A DNA stretch of 64,000 nucleotides from Chiridota heheva (Eukaryota > Echinodermata > Holothuroidea > Apodida > Chiridotidae). A program made the position numbers and the translations under genes. The notes below the pieces were generated by a model, which saw nothing but the letters and a program-made list of their open reading frames with translations, was not told the DNA's origin and did no database searches. Numbering within the stretch: the first letter of the stretch is position 1; every line of letters begins with the position of its first letter. The DNA lies in contig JAIGNY010001689.1 in assembly GCA_020152595.1 (NCBI GenBank), positions 581,501-645,500 on the forward strand, in the 5' to 3' direction. Positions 60,401 to 64,000 of the stretch are shown here, piece by piece.

Positions 60401-61917
60401 GAATTAGATGGAAAGGAATGAAAGAAAGAAGGTATTGGGCTGACAAGTGTTGAACTGAATCCTGTTATGCAACTTACTTTTGATGATGTTTTTTTTACGT
60501 TTGCATCTTGGGAGATTGTTTTTATGAGGGAGCCATTTTATGTCATTTGATCAAAAATTAGATTCATAAATTGTACACCATGTTTCCAGCCATATAAAAA
60601 ATATGAATATAGCTAAATCAATGAAAGTATGTTAGAAGGGGACACCAAACGTTTACACATGGTTTACACATTAACCTCTCATTTGAATACCCTGTGGAAT
60701 TTTTTCTTTTTCGTAAATTGATTCTAATATGTAGATACATTTTTCAGGTGTATTTTCATATTAAAAAGGATTAGAACACATTCAACACATTGTGTACCCT
60801 AATCAAAATAATCACCCTCTTGCAAGTTGTTCCACTCTCTCATATTTCATTCAAAGTTCTAATTTTGCAGGTGCCTTGAAGATATATAAAGTTATTACTT
60901 TTTGTTATGAATAAAACATTACAAATCACAACAGCCAATCTAAAGTGTTTTCTTTAATAAAAAGGTTTCTATCTGAGGTAAAAATATTCTATAGAAAAAC
61001 ATGTTCCCCTCATAAATTGTGAAATCCCTACAAAAAAAAAATGATGGTAGGGATTTTCCCTACCAAAAATCCAAAATCCCTACAAAAAAAAATTGATGGT
61101 AGGGGATTTCCCTACCAAAAATCCAAAGCTAGTGCAAACCCTAGTAGGCCTACAAGATGTTGCTGGTCCATATCTATACAAATTCCTTTAATAGCTTCCT
61201 GAAAAAGAAGCACATACCCTCCATTATAATGTCTTTAATTTTTGTGTACATGTAATCCCTCTTCCACCCGTATTGAATGTCTAAATTTTATGAAACCAAT
61301 GTTTTCTAACCCTGGACCAATTATATCAACAGGAATTTTTATCTGGTAATGAATTATACATACCCGGTTCGTTATTGTCAAAATAATACTGAAGTGCTGC
61401 TTCTTCATGACGTCATCGCAACGTTTCTTTAGTTTGCAGCAAATTGTTGGGCATCTACACTGTCGTGACGGTAATGGGGTAGAAAATTCATCGTTTGTAC
61501 ATCTCATTGGAAAAAACTAACAAATACTGTGGCTTATAAATGAAGACGGGAGTCTCCAGCAAATGCGAGTAGGCCCTAGGCCTAGAGTAAAAAAATGTAA
61601 TTAAGATTCGTGAGTGTGGAAAAAAGGAATATTCATATACGATTCGAAAGTCGCGTTAGAAAAGCGACTTACTTTTGTATATGTGTATTAAGTATATAGG
61701 TTGTCAATAGGAACACCTGTGCTACTGGTATTGGTATCCAACTACAGAACTTACTTTGAGCTTTACTCGTATGCAGTATGTGTTCAGACGTCCTGAATGT
61801 TTCTCCTGGATAAACATGACCATCTCCAAAACTATGACATTCTTCTTGCTCAGCGTTCAAAACAAAACTTGCCTGTACCGCTAAAACGATAAAAAGCGTG
61901 AAAGTTAATTTCTCCAT
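21103..61917 (-). CDS. PRDX4: Peroxiredoxin-4-like gene, six exons (whole gene span)
   Basis: Typical 2-Cys peroxiredoxin of the secretory pathway; it reduces H2O2 and is known to drive disulfide formation in the ER. Joined exons (163, 118, 117, 123, 166 and 63 nt) make 249 codons plus stop with no frame conflict; every junction has GT..AG. Residues 1-22 form a signal peptide; Cys27 sits in an [11 protein letters not shown] segment matching the PRDX4-specific N-terminal Cys. Peroxidatic Cys98 is in [13 protein letters not shown] at 141-144, Arg197 in LPVGRSVDE, resolving Cys219 in HGEVCPAGW, and YF at 240-241. GGLG plus YF predicts the hyperoxidation-sensitive type. Human PRDX4 is slightly longer (271 aa) at the N-terminus. 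Introns are 20739, 15611, 902, 1763 and 1050 bp, swollen by transposons. The odd point is the HDGEL C-terminus. Confidence 0.95.
21228..21822. mobile_element. Foldback element in PRDX4-like intron 5
   Basis: TTGCAAAAAGCGCTTTGTAA near 21285-21304 and TTACAAAGCGCTTTTTGCAA near 21750-21769 are part of inverted arms of about 80 bp (21230-21315 and 21739-21820) that also share TGCATCATTGTGA. The loop contains an (ATA)n microsatellite. It fills most of the 1050-bp intron and has no ORF. Confidence 0.7.
21435..21474. repeat. (ATA)n microsatellite
   Basis: Uninterrupted AAT/ATA triplets inside the loop of the intron 5 foldback element. Confidence 0.9.
22216..22381 (-). CDS. PRDX4: PRDX4-like exon 5 with resolving cysteine
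   Basis: The acceptor TATCCCCACAG|A completes Arg174. The exon gives [20 protein letters not shown], then [19 protein letters not shown] and [15 protein letters not shown] (residues 175-229, resolving Cys219). The donor GACACA|GTAAGT is in phase 0. Confidence 0.96.
22575..22627. repeat. 15-bp minisatellite, left part
   Basis: Three to four units of ACTTACTCATGCCTC. The array stops at the terminus of the inserted hAT-like element (22628) and resumes at 23718. Confidence 0.85.
22628..23717. mobile_element. Non-autonomous hAT-like element, 1090 bp, 8-bp TSD
   Basis: The element begins TAGAGCTGTGA and ends TCACAGCTCTA, an exact 11-bp inverted repeat. CCTCACAT occurs immediately on both sides (22620-22627 and 23718-23725), the 8-bp target duplication typical of hAT transposons. 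There is no transposase frame inside. It lies in PRDX4-like intron 4 and splits a minisatellite. As flanking repeat units resemble the duplicated octamer, the TSD alone is slightly weaker evidence than usual; the TIRs support it. Confidence 0.85.
23718..24085. repeat. 15-bp minisatellite, right part
   Basis: About 24 units of CCTCACTCACCCATG and variants. Because 15 is divisible by three, each + frame shows a five-residue repeat (SLTHA, HPCLT, MPHSP types) open for over 110 codons; these are artefacts inside PRDX4-like intron 4. Confidence 0.9.
24145..24267 (-). CDS. PRDX4: PRDX4-like exon 4 with GGLG motif
   Basis: The acceptor TTTTTTCTTGTAG|G completes Trp133; residues 134-173 follow, including the GGLG motif at 141-144, [15 protein letters not shown] and EDAGHTL. 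The donor CTCAG|GTAATG splits Arg174. Confidence 0.95.
24411..24712. repeat. 151-bp tandem duplication in PRDX4-like intron 3
   Basis: ATTAAGAATGCATTTG starts at 24411 and 24562. The two copies are highly similar through TTGGAGCTGGAGAGTACAAA and AAAAGAAGTC, differing by a few substitutions and a T-tract length change. Confidence 0.9.
25170..25286 (-). CDS. PRDX4: PRDX4-like exon 3 with peroxidatic cysteine
   Basis: The acceptor CTCTTTTTGCAG|C opens residues 94-132. The exon carries [16 protein letters not shown] with peroxidatic Cys98 and ends VDSQFTHLA. The vertebrate second cysteine in VVACSVD is Val here (VVAVSVD). The donor ATG|GTAAGT splits Trp133. Confidence 0.95.
27480..30672. mobile_element. 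Nested TIR element with iterated GCCGGTA subterminal motifs
   Basis: GATGCGAGCAGTTTGACA at 27488-27505 is inverted near 30647-30664. Just inside each end lie repeated GCCGG(T)A units: four on the left (27510-27551) and two on the right (30616-30645). A third related end occurs at about 47745-47770 in another copy. The interior has about three diverged tandem blocks near 28735-29400 sharing GGGTGGGGGCATTCTC and CGTCCCCTCTCC. The element sits inside the 25702-32679 element and is therefore younger. Minus-strand frames near 27894-28380 have counterparts in the copy at 46140-47790. Confidence 0.65.
27894..28380 (-). pseudogene. Decayed ORF of nested element, product unknown
   Basis: Overlapping minus-strand frames include [20 protein letters not shown] and, in a second frame, [20 protein letters not shown] followed by [11 protein letters not shown]. 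The copy at 46627-47025 (+) has near-identical peptides in matching order ([31 protein letters not shown]). Conservation could reflect shared ancestry only; I cannot show selection on the frame. The first segment vaguely recalls the helix-turn-helix N-terminus of integrase-like eukaryotic transposases, a weak guess. Confidence 0.3.
32883..33340. repeat. Diverged direct repeat of about 250 bp
   Basis: Two related blocks share CATATTAA..CCCCGCC, a CTTGAGATA..AAGGT segment and CATGACATGAATGC/CATGACGTGAATCG motifs (about 32950-33070 and 33180-33340). GGTTCCGATGCT at about 32908 also occurs at 20217, hinting at a dispersed family. Confidence 0.4.
33345..33470. repeat. ACAT/GCATG microsatellite
   Basis: ACACACATACATATATACAC-type tract passing into alternating GCATGCGTGCATGCATACGT, an alternating purine-pyrimidine run of the kind that can adopt Z-DNA. 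No coding value. Confidence 0.85.
33479..33823. mobile_element. MITE with about 45-bp imperfect TIRs
   Basis: TATGCACTTGTCAATTGTG followed by GTGACTCACCCCTAC at the left is mirrored by GTAGGCGTGAGTCATACAAC then TGACAAGTGCATTAGCATTG at the right. The interior of about 345 bp is full of GTGACTCA-type half palindromes. Confidence 0.65.
34150..35330. repeat. 19-bp minisatellite, about 60 units
   Basis: The left part (34170-34410) is a strict array of TCCCACATGGCATCCCATG. Units become irregular to the right with variants such as CCCACCATATGTCCC. Because 19 is not a multiple of 3, all frames on both strands show 19-residue periods and stay open for 70-150 codons ([22 protein letters not shown] types); none is evidence of a gene. 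Isolated related units occur near 35450-35530. Confidence 0.92.
35690..36535. other. Non-coding stretch with degenerate GAGGAAATCTC-type repeats
   Basis: Loose repeats around AAACTTTAACATTT and GAGGAAATCTCAG span about 35740-36010. The rest is plain AT-rich sequence inside PRDX4-like intron 2. Confidence 0.35.
36540..37440 (-). mobile_element. 5'-truncated non-LTR retrotransposon fragment (RT C-terminus)
   Basis: Two minus-strand frames joined by a shift near 37100 read as the end of a reverse-transcriptase ORF. The first (37090-37392) has [14 protein letters not shown] and [13 protein letters not shown], the thumb-side motifs after the catalytic YxDD. The second (36726-37109) has [33 protein letters not shown] and a final NYNLRNP. 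The catalytic palm is missing, so the copy is 5'-truncated and frameshifted. The clade is not certain. Confidence 0.75.
38111..38530. repeat. 26-bp minisatellite, about 16 units
   Basis: Units of AAGGTCTGAGGGCATA plus YTGTACATTC repeat with very few changes, mainly C/T at one position (GCATACTG against GCATATTG). Confidence 0.92.
38540..40560. other. Non-coding stretch with TATCG-rich motifs
   Basis: TATCGGTTAA occurs at about 39395 and 40443 in the same orientation with further ATCGATAAAG and TATCGCGATAT motifs around 40440-40560. This may be remnants of a transposon end, but I could not pair clean termini. No exon recognised. Confidence 0.3.
40565..40830 (-). mobile_element. tRNA-derived SINE, copy 2
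   Basis: Minus-strand reading: GAGGTGCAGTGGTTAAGGAG (A box), TTCAATTCCC (B box), AAAATGAGTACCAGCACTGC, then GCCATGGAAACCGGGGAG. Order and sequence match copy 1 at 5338-5615. It lies 68 bp downstream of PRDX4-like exon 2 in the transcribed strand, inside intron 2. Confidence 0.75.
40898..41015 (-). CDS. PRDX4: PRDX4-like exon 2
   Basis: The acceptor reads TTCATTTTCAG|TTTCTAAACC. The split codon completes Ile55, followed by [17 protein letters not shown] and the strand ending VIVFYPLD (residues 56-93). The donor CTT|GTAAGT leaves two bases that join C from exon 3 to give Phe94. Isolated between two very large introns. Confidence 0.95.
41663..43195 (-). pseudogene. LINE ORF 3' part: reverse transcriptase
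   Basis: 510 codons, open from the fingers to the C-terminus. Visible motifs: [46 protein letters not shown] (catalytic Asp, palm A), [23 protein letters not shown] (catalytic YADD), [17 protein letters not shown] and a C-terminal [15 protein letters not shown] followed by [10 protein letters not shown]. This set is typical of the CR1/L2 clade. The Met at 43195 is internal; the true frame joins the endonuclease part upstream through a frameshift and stop. Confidence 0.92.
43456..44853 (-). pseudogene. LINE ORF 5' part: endonuclease domain
   Basis: 465 codons. The N-terminal ~115 residues are basic ([13 protein letters not shown]). The endonuclease follows: [12 protein letters not shown] (first catalytic Asn), FCAISESWM (catalytic Glu), [36 protein letters not shown] (Asp/Asn), NTVDLLIS and FLSDHSAV (SDH, catalytic Asp-His). 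These are the exonuclease-endonuclease-phosphatase motifs that nick target DNA. It stops at 43456, but the linker stays readable past the stop ([20 protein letters not shown]), so the stop probably split a single EN-RT polyprotein. Confidence 0.88.
44930..45430 (-). mobile_element. Decayed RT C-terminal fragment of a second LINE family
   Basis: The minus-strand frame 45194-45421 reads [20 protein letters not shown], matching the widespread VESILLYGSETWT motif C-terminal to LINE reverse transcriptases. Past its stop, another frame continues [17 protein letters not shown], the usual H/C-containing segment after it. Stops and shifts show long decay. It abuts the 5' end of the CR1/L2-like element. 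Confidence 0.65.
46627..47025 (+). pseudogene. Decayed ORF of partial element, homologous to 27894-28380
   Basis: 132-codon frame with [20 protein letters not shown] and [11 protein letters not shown], matching the other copy in order. Hydrophobic and Tyr/Phe-rich towards the end; no known domain recognised. It may be an exon of the element's lost protein or simply conserved DNA. Confidence 0.3.
47418..47657 (-). mobile_element. 3'-end fragment of the Jockey-like LINE (5'-truncated copy)
   Basis: About 240 bp match the 3' end of the element at 50057-55085. Shared blocks: GATGAGGKCTTAACGGCACC, GGTCAAATTGTGCCTGAGAG and GAATGAGAGAAATTCAAGAA. Both copies end in a (CAAA)n tail on the minus strand (TTTGTTTATTTG on +). 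It is inserted inside the 46140-47790 element. Confidence 0.85.
47791..48565. other. Non-coding stretch with short AGGTTAAAGGGGT repeats
   Basis: Loose repeats of AGGTTAAAGGGG-type units run at about 48040-48195. Nothing else recognised. Confidence 0.35.
48566..48925 (+). repeat. Inverted duplicate of sequence next to PRDX4-like exon 1
   Basis: About 350 bp, including GCACAGGTGTTCCTA, TTTTTCAATGAGATGTACAA, TACCCCATTACCGTCACGAC and GATGACGTCATGAAGAAGCA, recur in reverse complement at 61375-61725. The two copies are about 12.4 kb apart in intron 1. Confidence 0.8.
49330..49675. mobile_element. 346-bp MITE with TA target duplication
   Basis: CCGTATTTTCTCTAATAAAC at the left and GTTTATTAAAGAAAATACGG at the right form a near-perfect inverted repeat of about 27 bp extending into CGCCCCC/GGGGGCG runs. 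TA flanks both ends (49328-49329 and 49676-49677). Size, TIR and TA duplication fit a Tc1/mariner-type MITE. A frame across its left part is not considered coding. Confidence 0.8.
50660..51070 (-). pseudogene. LINE RNase H domain
   Basis: Minus-strand frame reads [11 protein letters not shown] (first Asp), [16 protein letters not shown] (Glu), FSDSKAVL (Asp) and [18 protein letters not shown] (final Asp). All four acidic positions of RNase H are visible. It removes RNA from the cDNA hybrid in element replication. Downstream frames are broken. Confidence 0.8.
51378..52864 (-). pseudogene. LINE reverse transcriptase, frameshifted
   Basis: Segments in order: [10 protein letters not shown]-like region (52430-52864, with [20 protein letters not shown]), [15 protein letters not shown] (catalytic Asp, about 52190), [24 protein letters not shown] (catalytic YVDD, about 51960), [36 protein letters not shown], and [12 protein letters not shown] near 51540. 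The order and the VCMHF segment fit the Jockey/I group. The last 266 codons are open as one frame; upstream needs frame changes. Confidence 0.85.
53209..53945 (-). pseudogene. LINE endonuclease domain, frameshifted
   Basis: [20 protein letters not shown] and FCLQETFLK (catalytic Asn and Glu) open the domain, then [17 protein letters not shown], and [19 protein letters not shown] in a further frame. These are classic APE-type endonuclease motifs of Jockey/I elements; at least two frame changes are needed to read them in order. Confidence 0.82.
54494..54949 (-). pseudogene. LINE gag remnant with CCHC zinc knuckles
   Basis: Frames joined by shifts read [20 protein letters not shown] at the start and [20 protein letters not shown] near the end, with a [11 protein letters not shown]-type knuckle between them in another frame. 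The spacing C-x2-C-x4-H-x4-C and the final DCPTW are typical of ORF1 proteins of Jockey/I-type LINEs, which bind their RNA. Broken by frameshifts. Confidence 0.75.
55086..55899. other. Non-coding stretch, no feature recognised
   Basis: A G-run and AT-rich sequence with short unconvincing frames; no repeat family identified. Confidence 0.3.
55900..57165 (+). pseudogene. P-element/THAP9-like transposase remnant
   Basis: Plus-strand pieces in several frames read in order: [45 protein letters not shown]-like segment, [75 protein letters not shown], then [20 protein letters not shown] and [20 protein letters not shown]. The S-L-W-x-R-S..LPSGR.LRRY block followed by HDE..I and a GWVD strand resembles the P-element-type transposase core (RNase H-like fold). 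At least five frame changes or stops break it. The family is my best guess; another RNase-H-type transposase is possible. Confidence 0.5.
57686..58114 (+). CDS. Unrecognised 142-codon ORF, two hydrophobic segments
   Basis: The frame starts at ATG and is open for 142 codons. It has a hydrophobic start ([17 protein letters not shown]), a middle with [20 protein letters not shown], a second hydrophobic stretch ([16 protein letters not shown]) and a polar tail. The last ~25 codons overlap the left TIR of the MITE at 58036-58426, so the 3' end of this frame is transposon DNA. It could be a decayed exon of a membrane protein or chance. No known family recognised. Confidence 0.2.
   Translation: MMTFVTALILICIFYKAPTAWGWYKRIILIQTFGQMRQIYPKSVLSLPAQMTDILKSLSWALVSTSNKLSQKLFNVILIMACYYSLAIFLVPIDDQKLVYLWAYPYNNEKRDYLCGHKAVTNRTRCSDFLDNHTGNKYYKML
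58036..58426. mobile_element. MITE with about 45-bp TIRs
   Basis: AAACCGAACGCGATGCAGCG near 58047 is inverted as CGCATCGCGTTTGGTGTG near 58396, with GCGATTTTTTA/TAAAAAATCGC just inside and GGCCGTAAC/GTTACAGCC at the outer ends. The central 300 bp contains GCGATTTTCTGTCGCGATGC palindromes. No ORF of its own. Confidence 0.75.
58459..61143 (+). mobile_element. hAT transposon, about 2.7 kb
   Basis: The left end CAGGGTTTGCATTAGC (58459-58474) pairs with GCTAGTGCAAACCCTA at the right (61128-61143), about 14 of 16 positions matching. The element contains one transposase frame with hAT domains. The flank before it is GTACAAGA; after it is GTA-GGCCTA-CAAGA, which could be the 8-bp duplication with a six-base insertion. 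Near the right end, two blocks of ATCCCTACAAAAAAAA and GGTAGGGATTTTCCCTACC form hairpins. It lies in intron 1 of the PRDX4-like gene, opposite strand. Confidence 0.82.
58872..60407 (+). pseudogene. hAT transposase, 511-codon frame, 5' end broken
   Basis: The frame opens with a non-ATG codon because a TAA lies just upstream at 58860-58862. Visible in order: [16 protein letters not shown] (second catalytic Asp), [16 protein letters not shown] (C-x2-H motif), a helical insertion with RWLSMHNTV, an acidic low-complexity segment near residues 345-375, and the C-terminal hAT dimerisation region with [20 protein letters not shown] and [13 protein letters not shown]. The first catalytic Asp ([10 protein letters not shown]) is read upstream at about 58826-58855 in frame but separated by that stop, and there is a further shift near 58796. 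It resembles the ZNF862/KIAA1586-type hAT proteins of animals. Not functional as it stands. Confidence 0.85.
61375..61725 (-). repeat. Inverted duplicate at the start of PRDX4-like intron 1
   Basis: Reverse-complement partner of 48566-48925, ending about 30 bp from the exon 1 donor. It contains GTCGTGACGGTAATGGGGTA and CATGACGTCATCGCAACG. One minus-strand frame (61235-61507) is open over it, but no protein family is seen. Confidence 0.8.
61755..61917 (-). CDS. PRDX4: PRDX4-like exon 1: signal peptide and N-terminal extension
   Basis: The ATG is at 61915-61917. Codons 1-22 give [20 protein letters not shown] followed by NA, a signal peptide with a predicted cut after Ala22. The rest (Cys27, VYPGE, SKAQ) matches the PRDX4-specific N-terminal region. 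The donor reads CAAA|GTAAGT and leaves phase 1. Confidence 0.93.
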
Positions 61918-62440
61918 GGCTTTAAAGCTGGATGATTAGGAAATGTTTTTAACACACACCACATGCCACACCATACACTCTGCAGTACAGCTGTAACTTG
62001 TTGTAAGTTACCTCAGACACCCAGACATGCACGTAGCCTATGTGTGTGTGTGTGTGTATACTATGGCAATTGGCACTGTCTTGGAATAATTTTTCTTCTA
62101 CTTTTTTTTCTTACATAAGTTAATACAATTTAAAACATAACATGCATATAAGGGCAAAATTAAATCTTTAAGATATTCAAATTCCTTTATTAATAATAAC
62201 AATTTATTTAAAATAAAATAAAATTAATTTTAAATTCTATATTTTTAAAAATTTGATATTATAATAACTCTTTAATCAAGATACATTTGTAAGCCTTAAT
62301 TTGTAATCAAGACTGTATCAGTTGCACATCGACTTGGCAGTGGAGAAGTACTCTGGTATTAGATGATTTGTTCAGTAGTCAGATATTTTTTCTGGTTCCC
62401 ATGTCATTGCTGTCATTCAGTATCCATCATTCCCTCTTCG
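61918..62440 (-). promoter_or_regulatory. Upstream flank of the PRDX4-like gene (putative 5' UTR/promoter)
   Basis: Sequence immediately 5' of the ATG on the minus strand. It holds a (TG)n tract (62039-62058) and an AT-rich block at 62090-62290. No unambiguous TATA box, initiator or stress-response element could be assigned; this marks where the promoter should lie. Confidence 0.3.
62039..62058. repeat. (TG)n microsatellite
   Basis: About nine TG units some 120 bp upstream of the PRDX4-like start codon. Confidence 0.9.
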
Positions 62441-62449
62441 TAATGTGTG

Positions 62450-62600
62450 GCCTATGAGGATTAAAAAAGGGCGACCAACAACAACGTGGAGAAGAACAGT
62501 TATCAAAGAAAGACAAACGGCAGGATGGACATCTGAATCTGAATCGGTTAAGTCGGCAAAAAATCCTTCAAGAGGACATGAACGCCAACCGAGCGCAAAA
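62450..62600 (+). mobile_element. LINE C-terminal fragment joined to a duplicated 60-bp segment
   Basis: The frame reads KKGRPTTTWRRTVIKERQTA, matching the R-G-R-P-x-x-T-W-R-R-T segment at the C-terminus of several LINE polyproteins. It then runs into about 60 bp (62531-62590) present in inverted orientation at 63427-63485 inside the next LINE. Confidence 0.5.
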
Positions 62601-62639
62601 AGTTTGAGTAAAAAAATAAAAAAACAAAAAAATAAAAAC

Positions 62640-64000
62640 TAGTTAGCAATACAAGTGTTAGTGGGTTTAGCTTTGAAACAGTTGAGACTTGGTGCATGTA
62701 CAATGTCTGACGGTAAAGAATTCCAATCCTTTAGTGTGTGAGGGAAGAAAGAGTGTTTATATACATTCTTTTTAGCATAGGGAACCTGGAAATTAAGGTC
62801 ATGATTATTTCTTGTATTAGTTCTGACGGTGGGGATAAGTTCATCTTTATTGATGGCGACAAGATTGTTATTGATTTTATATAGCATATGTAGCCGGGTG
62901 TTGAATCCTCTTGTTTTTAGCAGGGGCCAATCTAATTTATGAAGCATGTTTTTTACACTAGATTTATAAGAGTAGTCTGCCCTACAAAACCTGGCTGCTC
63001 TCCTTTGAATAGATTCAAGTTTATCCACATCGCACTGGTGATAGGGGTCCCAGACTGCTGATGCGTACTCAAGTACTGGCCTGACTAGAGCTTTATAAGC
63101 AGTGGATTTACCGTCGGTGGGACAGTTTGAGAGGTTACGTTTTAATAGGCCGCGTACAGAGTTAGCTTTCTTGGTTATGTTATGTATATATTTATCCTAT
63201 CTAAGTTTATTATCAATTTCAACACCTAGGTATGGGTGGGAGTTGACATGTTTGAATGGCTGGTTGCATAAGGTATAAACAGTTGATTTAAAGCATTTCT
63301 TAGAGGAAATTGACAAGATGTAGCATTTAGAGGGGTTGAAATTCATTTGCCATTCATTGTTTTTCCATTTTTCAAGTTTGTTAAGATCATCTTGAAGGGT
63401 TTGTTGGTCAGAGGGGTTATCAATTGTTGGCGTTCATGTCCTCTTGAAGGTTTTTTGCTGACTTAACCGATTCAGATTCAGATTCTGTACACAAGGCAGT
63501 CATCAGCAAACAGTCTTACTGTGCTGTTTATATTATCAGGGATGTCATTTACATATAAAAGGAAAAGTAATGGACCCAAAACAGTACCTTGTGGTACACC
63601 GGATAAAACTTGTTTAGAATCAGATATTTCACCATCACAGACAACACGTTGGATGCGCTTGTTGAGGAATGATGCAAAGCAGGCCAGGAGATTTCCATCA
63701 ATGCCACAGGCGGAAAGTTTGGATAACAGGCGCAGGTGTGGGACTTTAACCAAGGCTTTTGAGAAGTCAAGAATAGCCATAGAGACGTTACTATTTTGGT
63801 CAATTTGCTTAGAGATATCATTTATTGTTAAGAGAAGTTGTGTTTCAGTCAATCTTTTTGCACGGAAGCCATGTTGTAAATCAGTTAAGATATTATGCCC
63901 ATCAAGGAATTTCATCACATGTGAGTGGATTATATGCTCAAGTATTTTAATACAAACGCAGGTAAGGGAAACAGGTCTGTAATTAGCTGGATTTTGTTTA
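62640..64000 (-). mobile_element. Non-LTR retrotransposon, RT region, runs off the right edge
   Basis: Minus-strand frame 63478-63918 shows RT motifs: LTDLQHGFRAKRLTETQLL, AILDFSKALVKVPH (usual D-A-F-D is altered to S-K-A-L), VLSGVPQGTVLGPLLFLLYV and LFADDCLVYR (catalytic FADD). Frames at 62639-63380 continue with DQQTLQDDLNKLEKWKN, QMNFNPSKCYIL, HPYLGVEIDNKLR, SIQRRAARF and a final LKDWNSLPSDIVHAPSLNCF. A segment of about 60 bp after FADD is foreign to RT sequences and shifts the frame. The 5' part and endonuclease lie outside the window. Confidence 0.85.

Noticed and set aside
48566-61725. A single 13-kb transposon (Polinton-like) bounded by the 350-bp inverted duplicates
   Set aside because: No Polinton genes (polymerase B, integrase, ATPase, capsid) lie between them; the interval is a mosaic of unrelated elements and includes most of intron 1.

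Overview
This window looks like nuclear DNA of a marine invertebrate animal. The sequence is AT-rich, introns follow GT..AG rules, an animal-type secreted peroxiredoxin gene is split into six exons, and tRNA-derived SINEs, non-LTR retrotransposons, hAT elements, MITEs and minisatellites are abundant. An echinoderm-like or other invertebrate deuterostome is my impression only, from gene style and the many GGCCTA motifs. I see no bacterial operons, CRISPR array, rRNA or functional tRNA gene.

Layout. (1) 1-5 kb, + strand: the terminal exon of a gene whose protein ends in an NZF/RanBP2-type zinc finger (1463-1641). A foldback repeat precedes it and a 79-bp satellite (2500-4947) with a 711-bp higher-order repeat follows it. 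(2) 5-21 kb: no gene found; SINEs, foldback MITEs, minisatellites and a LINE remnant. (3) 21.1-61.9 kb, - strand: one complete peroxiredoxin-4-like gene spread over 40.8 kb. Exons are 61755-61917, 40898-41015, 25170-25286, 24145-24267, 22216-22381 and 21103-21165. All phases join exactly to give 249 codons with a signal peptide, peroxidatic Cys98, resolving Cys219, GGLG and YF motifs, and an unusual C-terminus ending HDGEL. (4) 62-64 kb: upstream flank of that gene and a LINE running off the window.

The two giant introns of the peroxiredoxin gene (15.6 and 20.7 kb) are packed with transposable elements. Intron 2 holds a 7-kb element with perfect 36-bp terminal inverted repeats (25702-32679). 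Nested in it is a second element (about 27480-30672) whose termini carry iterated GCCGGTA motifs. A partial copy of the inner element sits in inverted orientation in intron 1 (46140-47790) and is itself interrupted by a LINE 3' end. Intron 1 also has a CR1/L2-like LINE (41455-44853), a Jockey-like LINE with zinc-knuckle gag, endonuclease, RT and RNase H (50057-55085), a P-element-like transposase remnant (55.9-57.2 kb) and a hAT element with a 511-codon ORF (58459-61143). Intron 4 holds a 1090-bp non-autonomous hAT inserted in a 15-bp minisatellite with an 8-bp target duplication.

I found no new multi-gene system. The most interesting material is the nested TIR elements, the hAT pair, the higher-order satellite, and the retention-signal-like end and MITE-derived 3' region of the peroxiredoxin gene. 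All calls come from reading the sequence and family knowledge; no database search was run.
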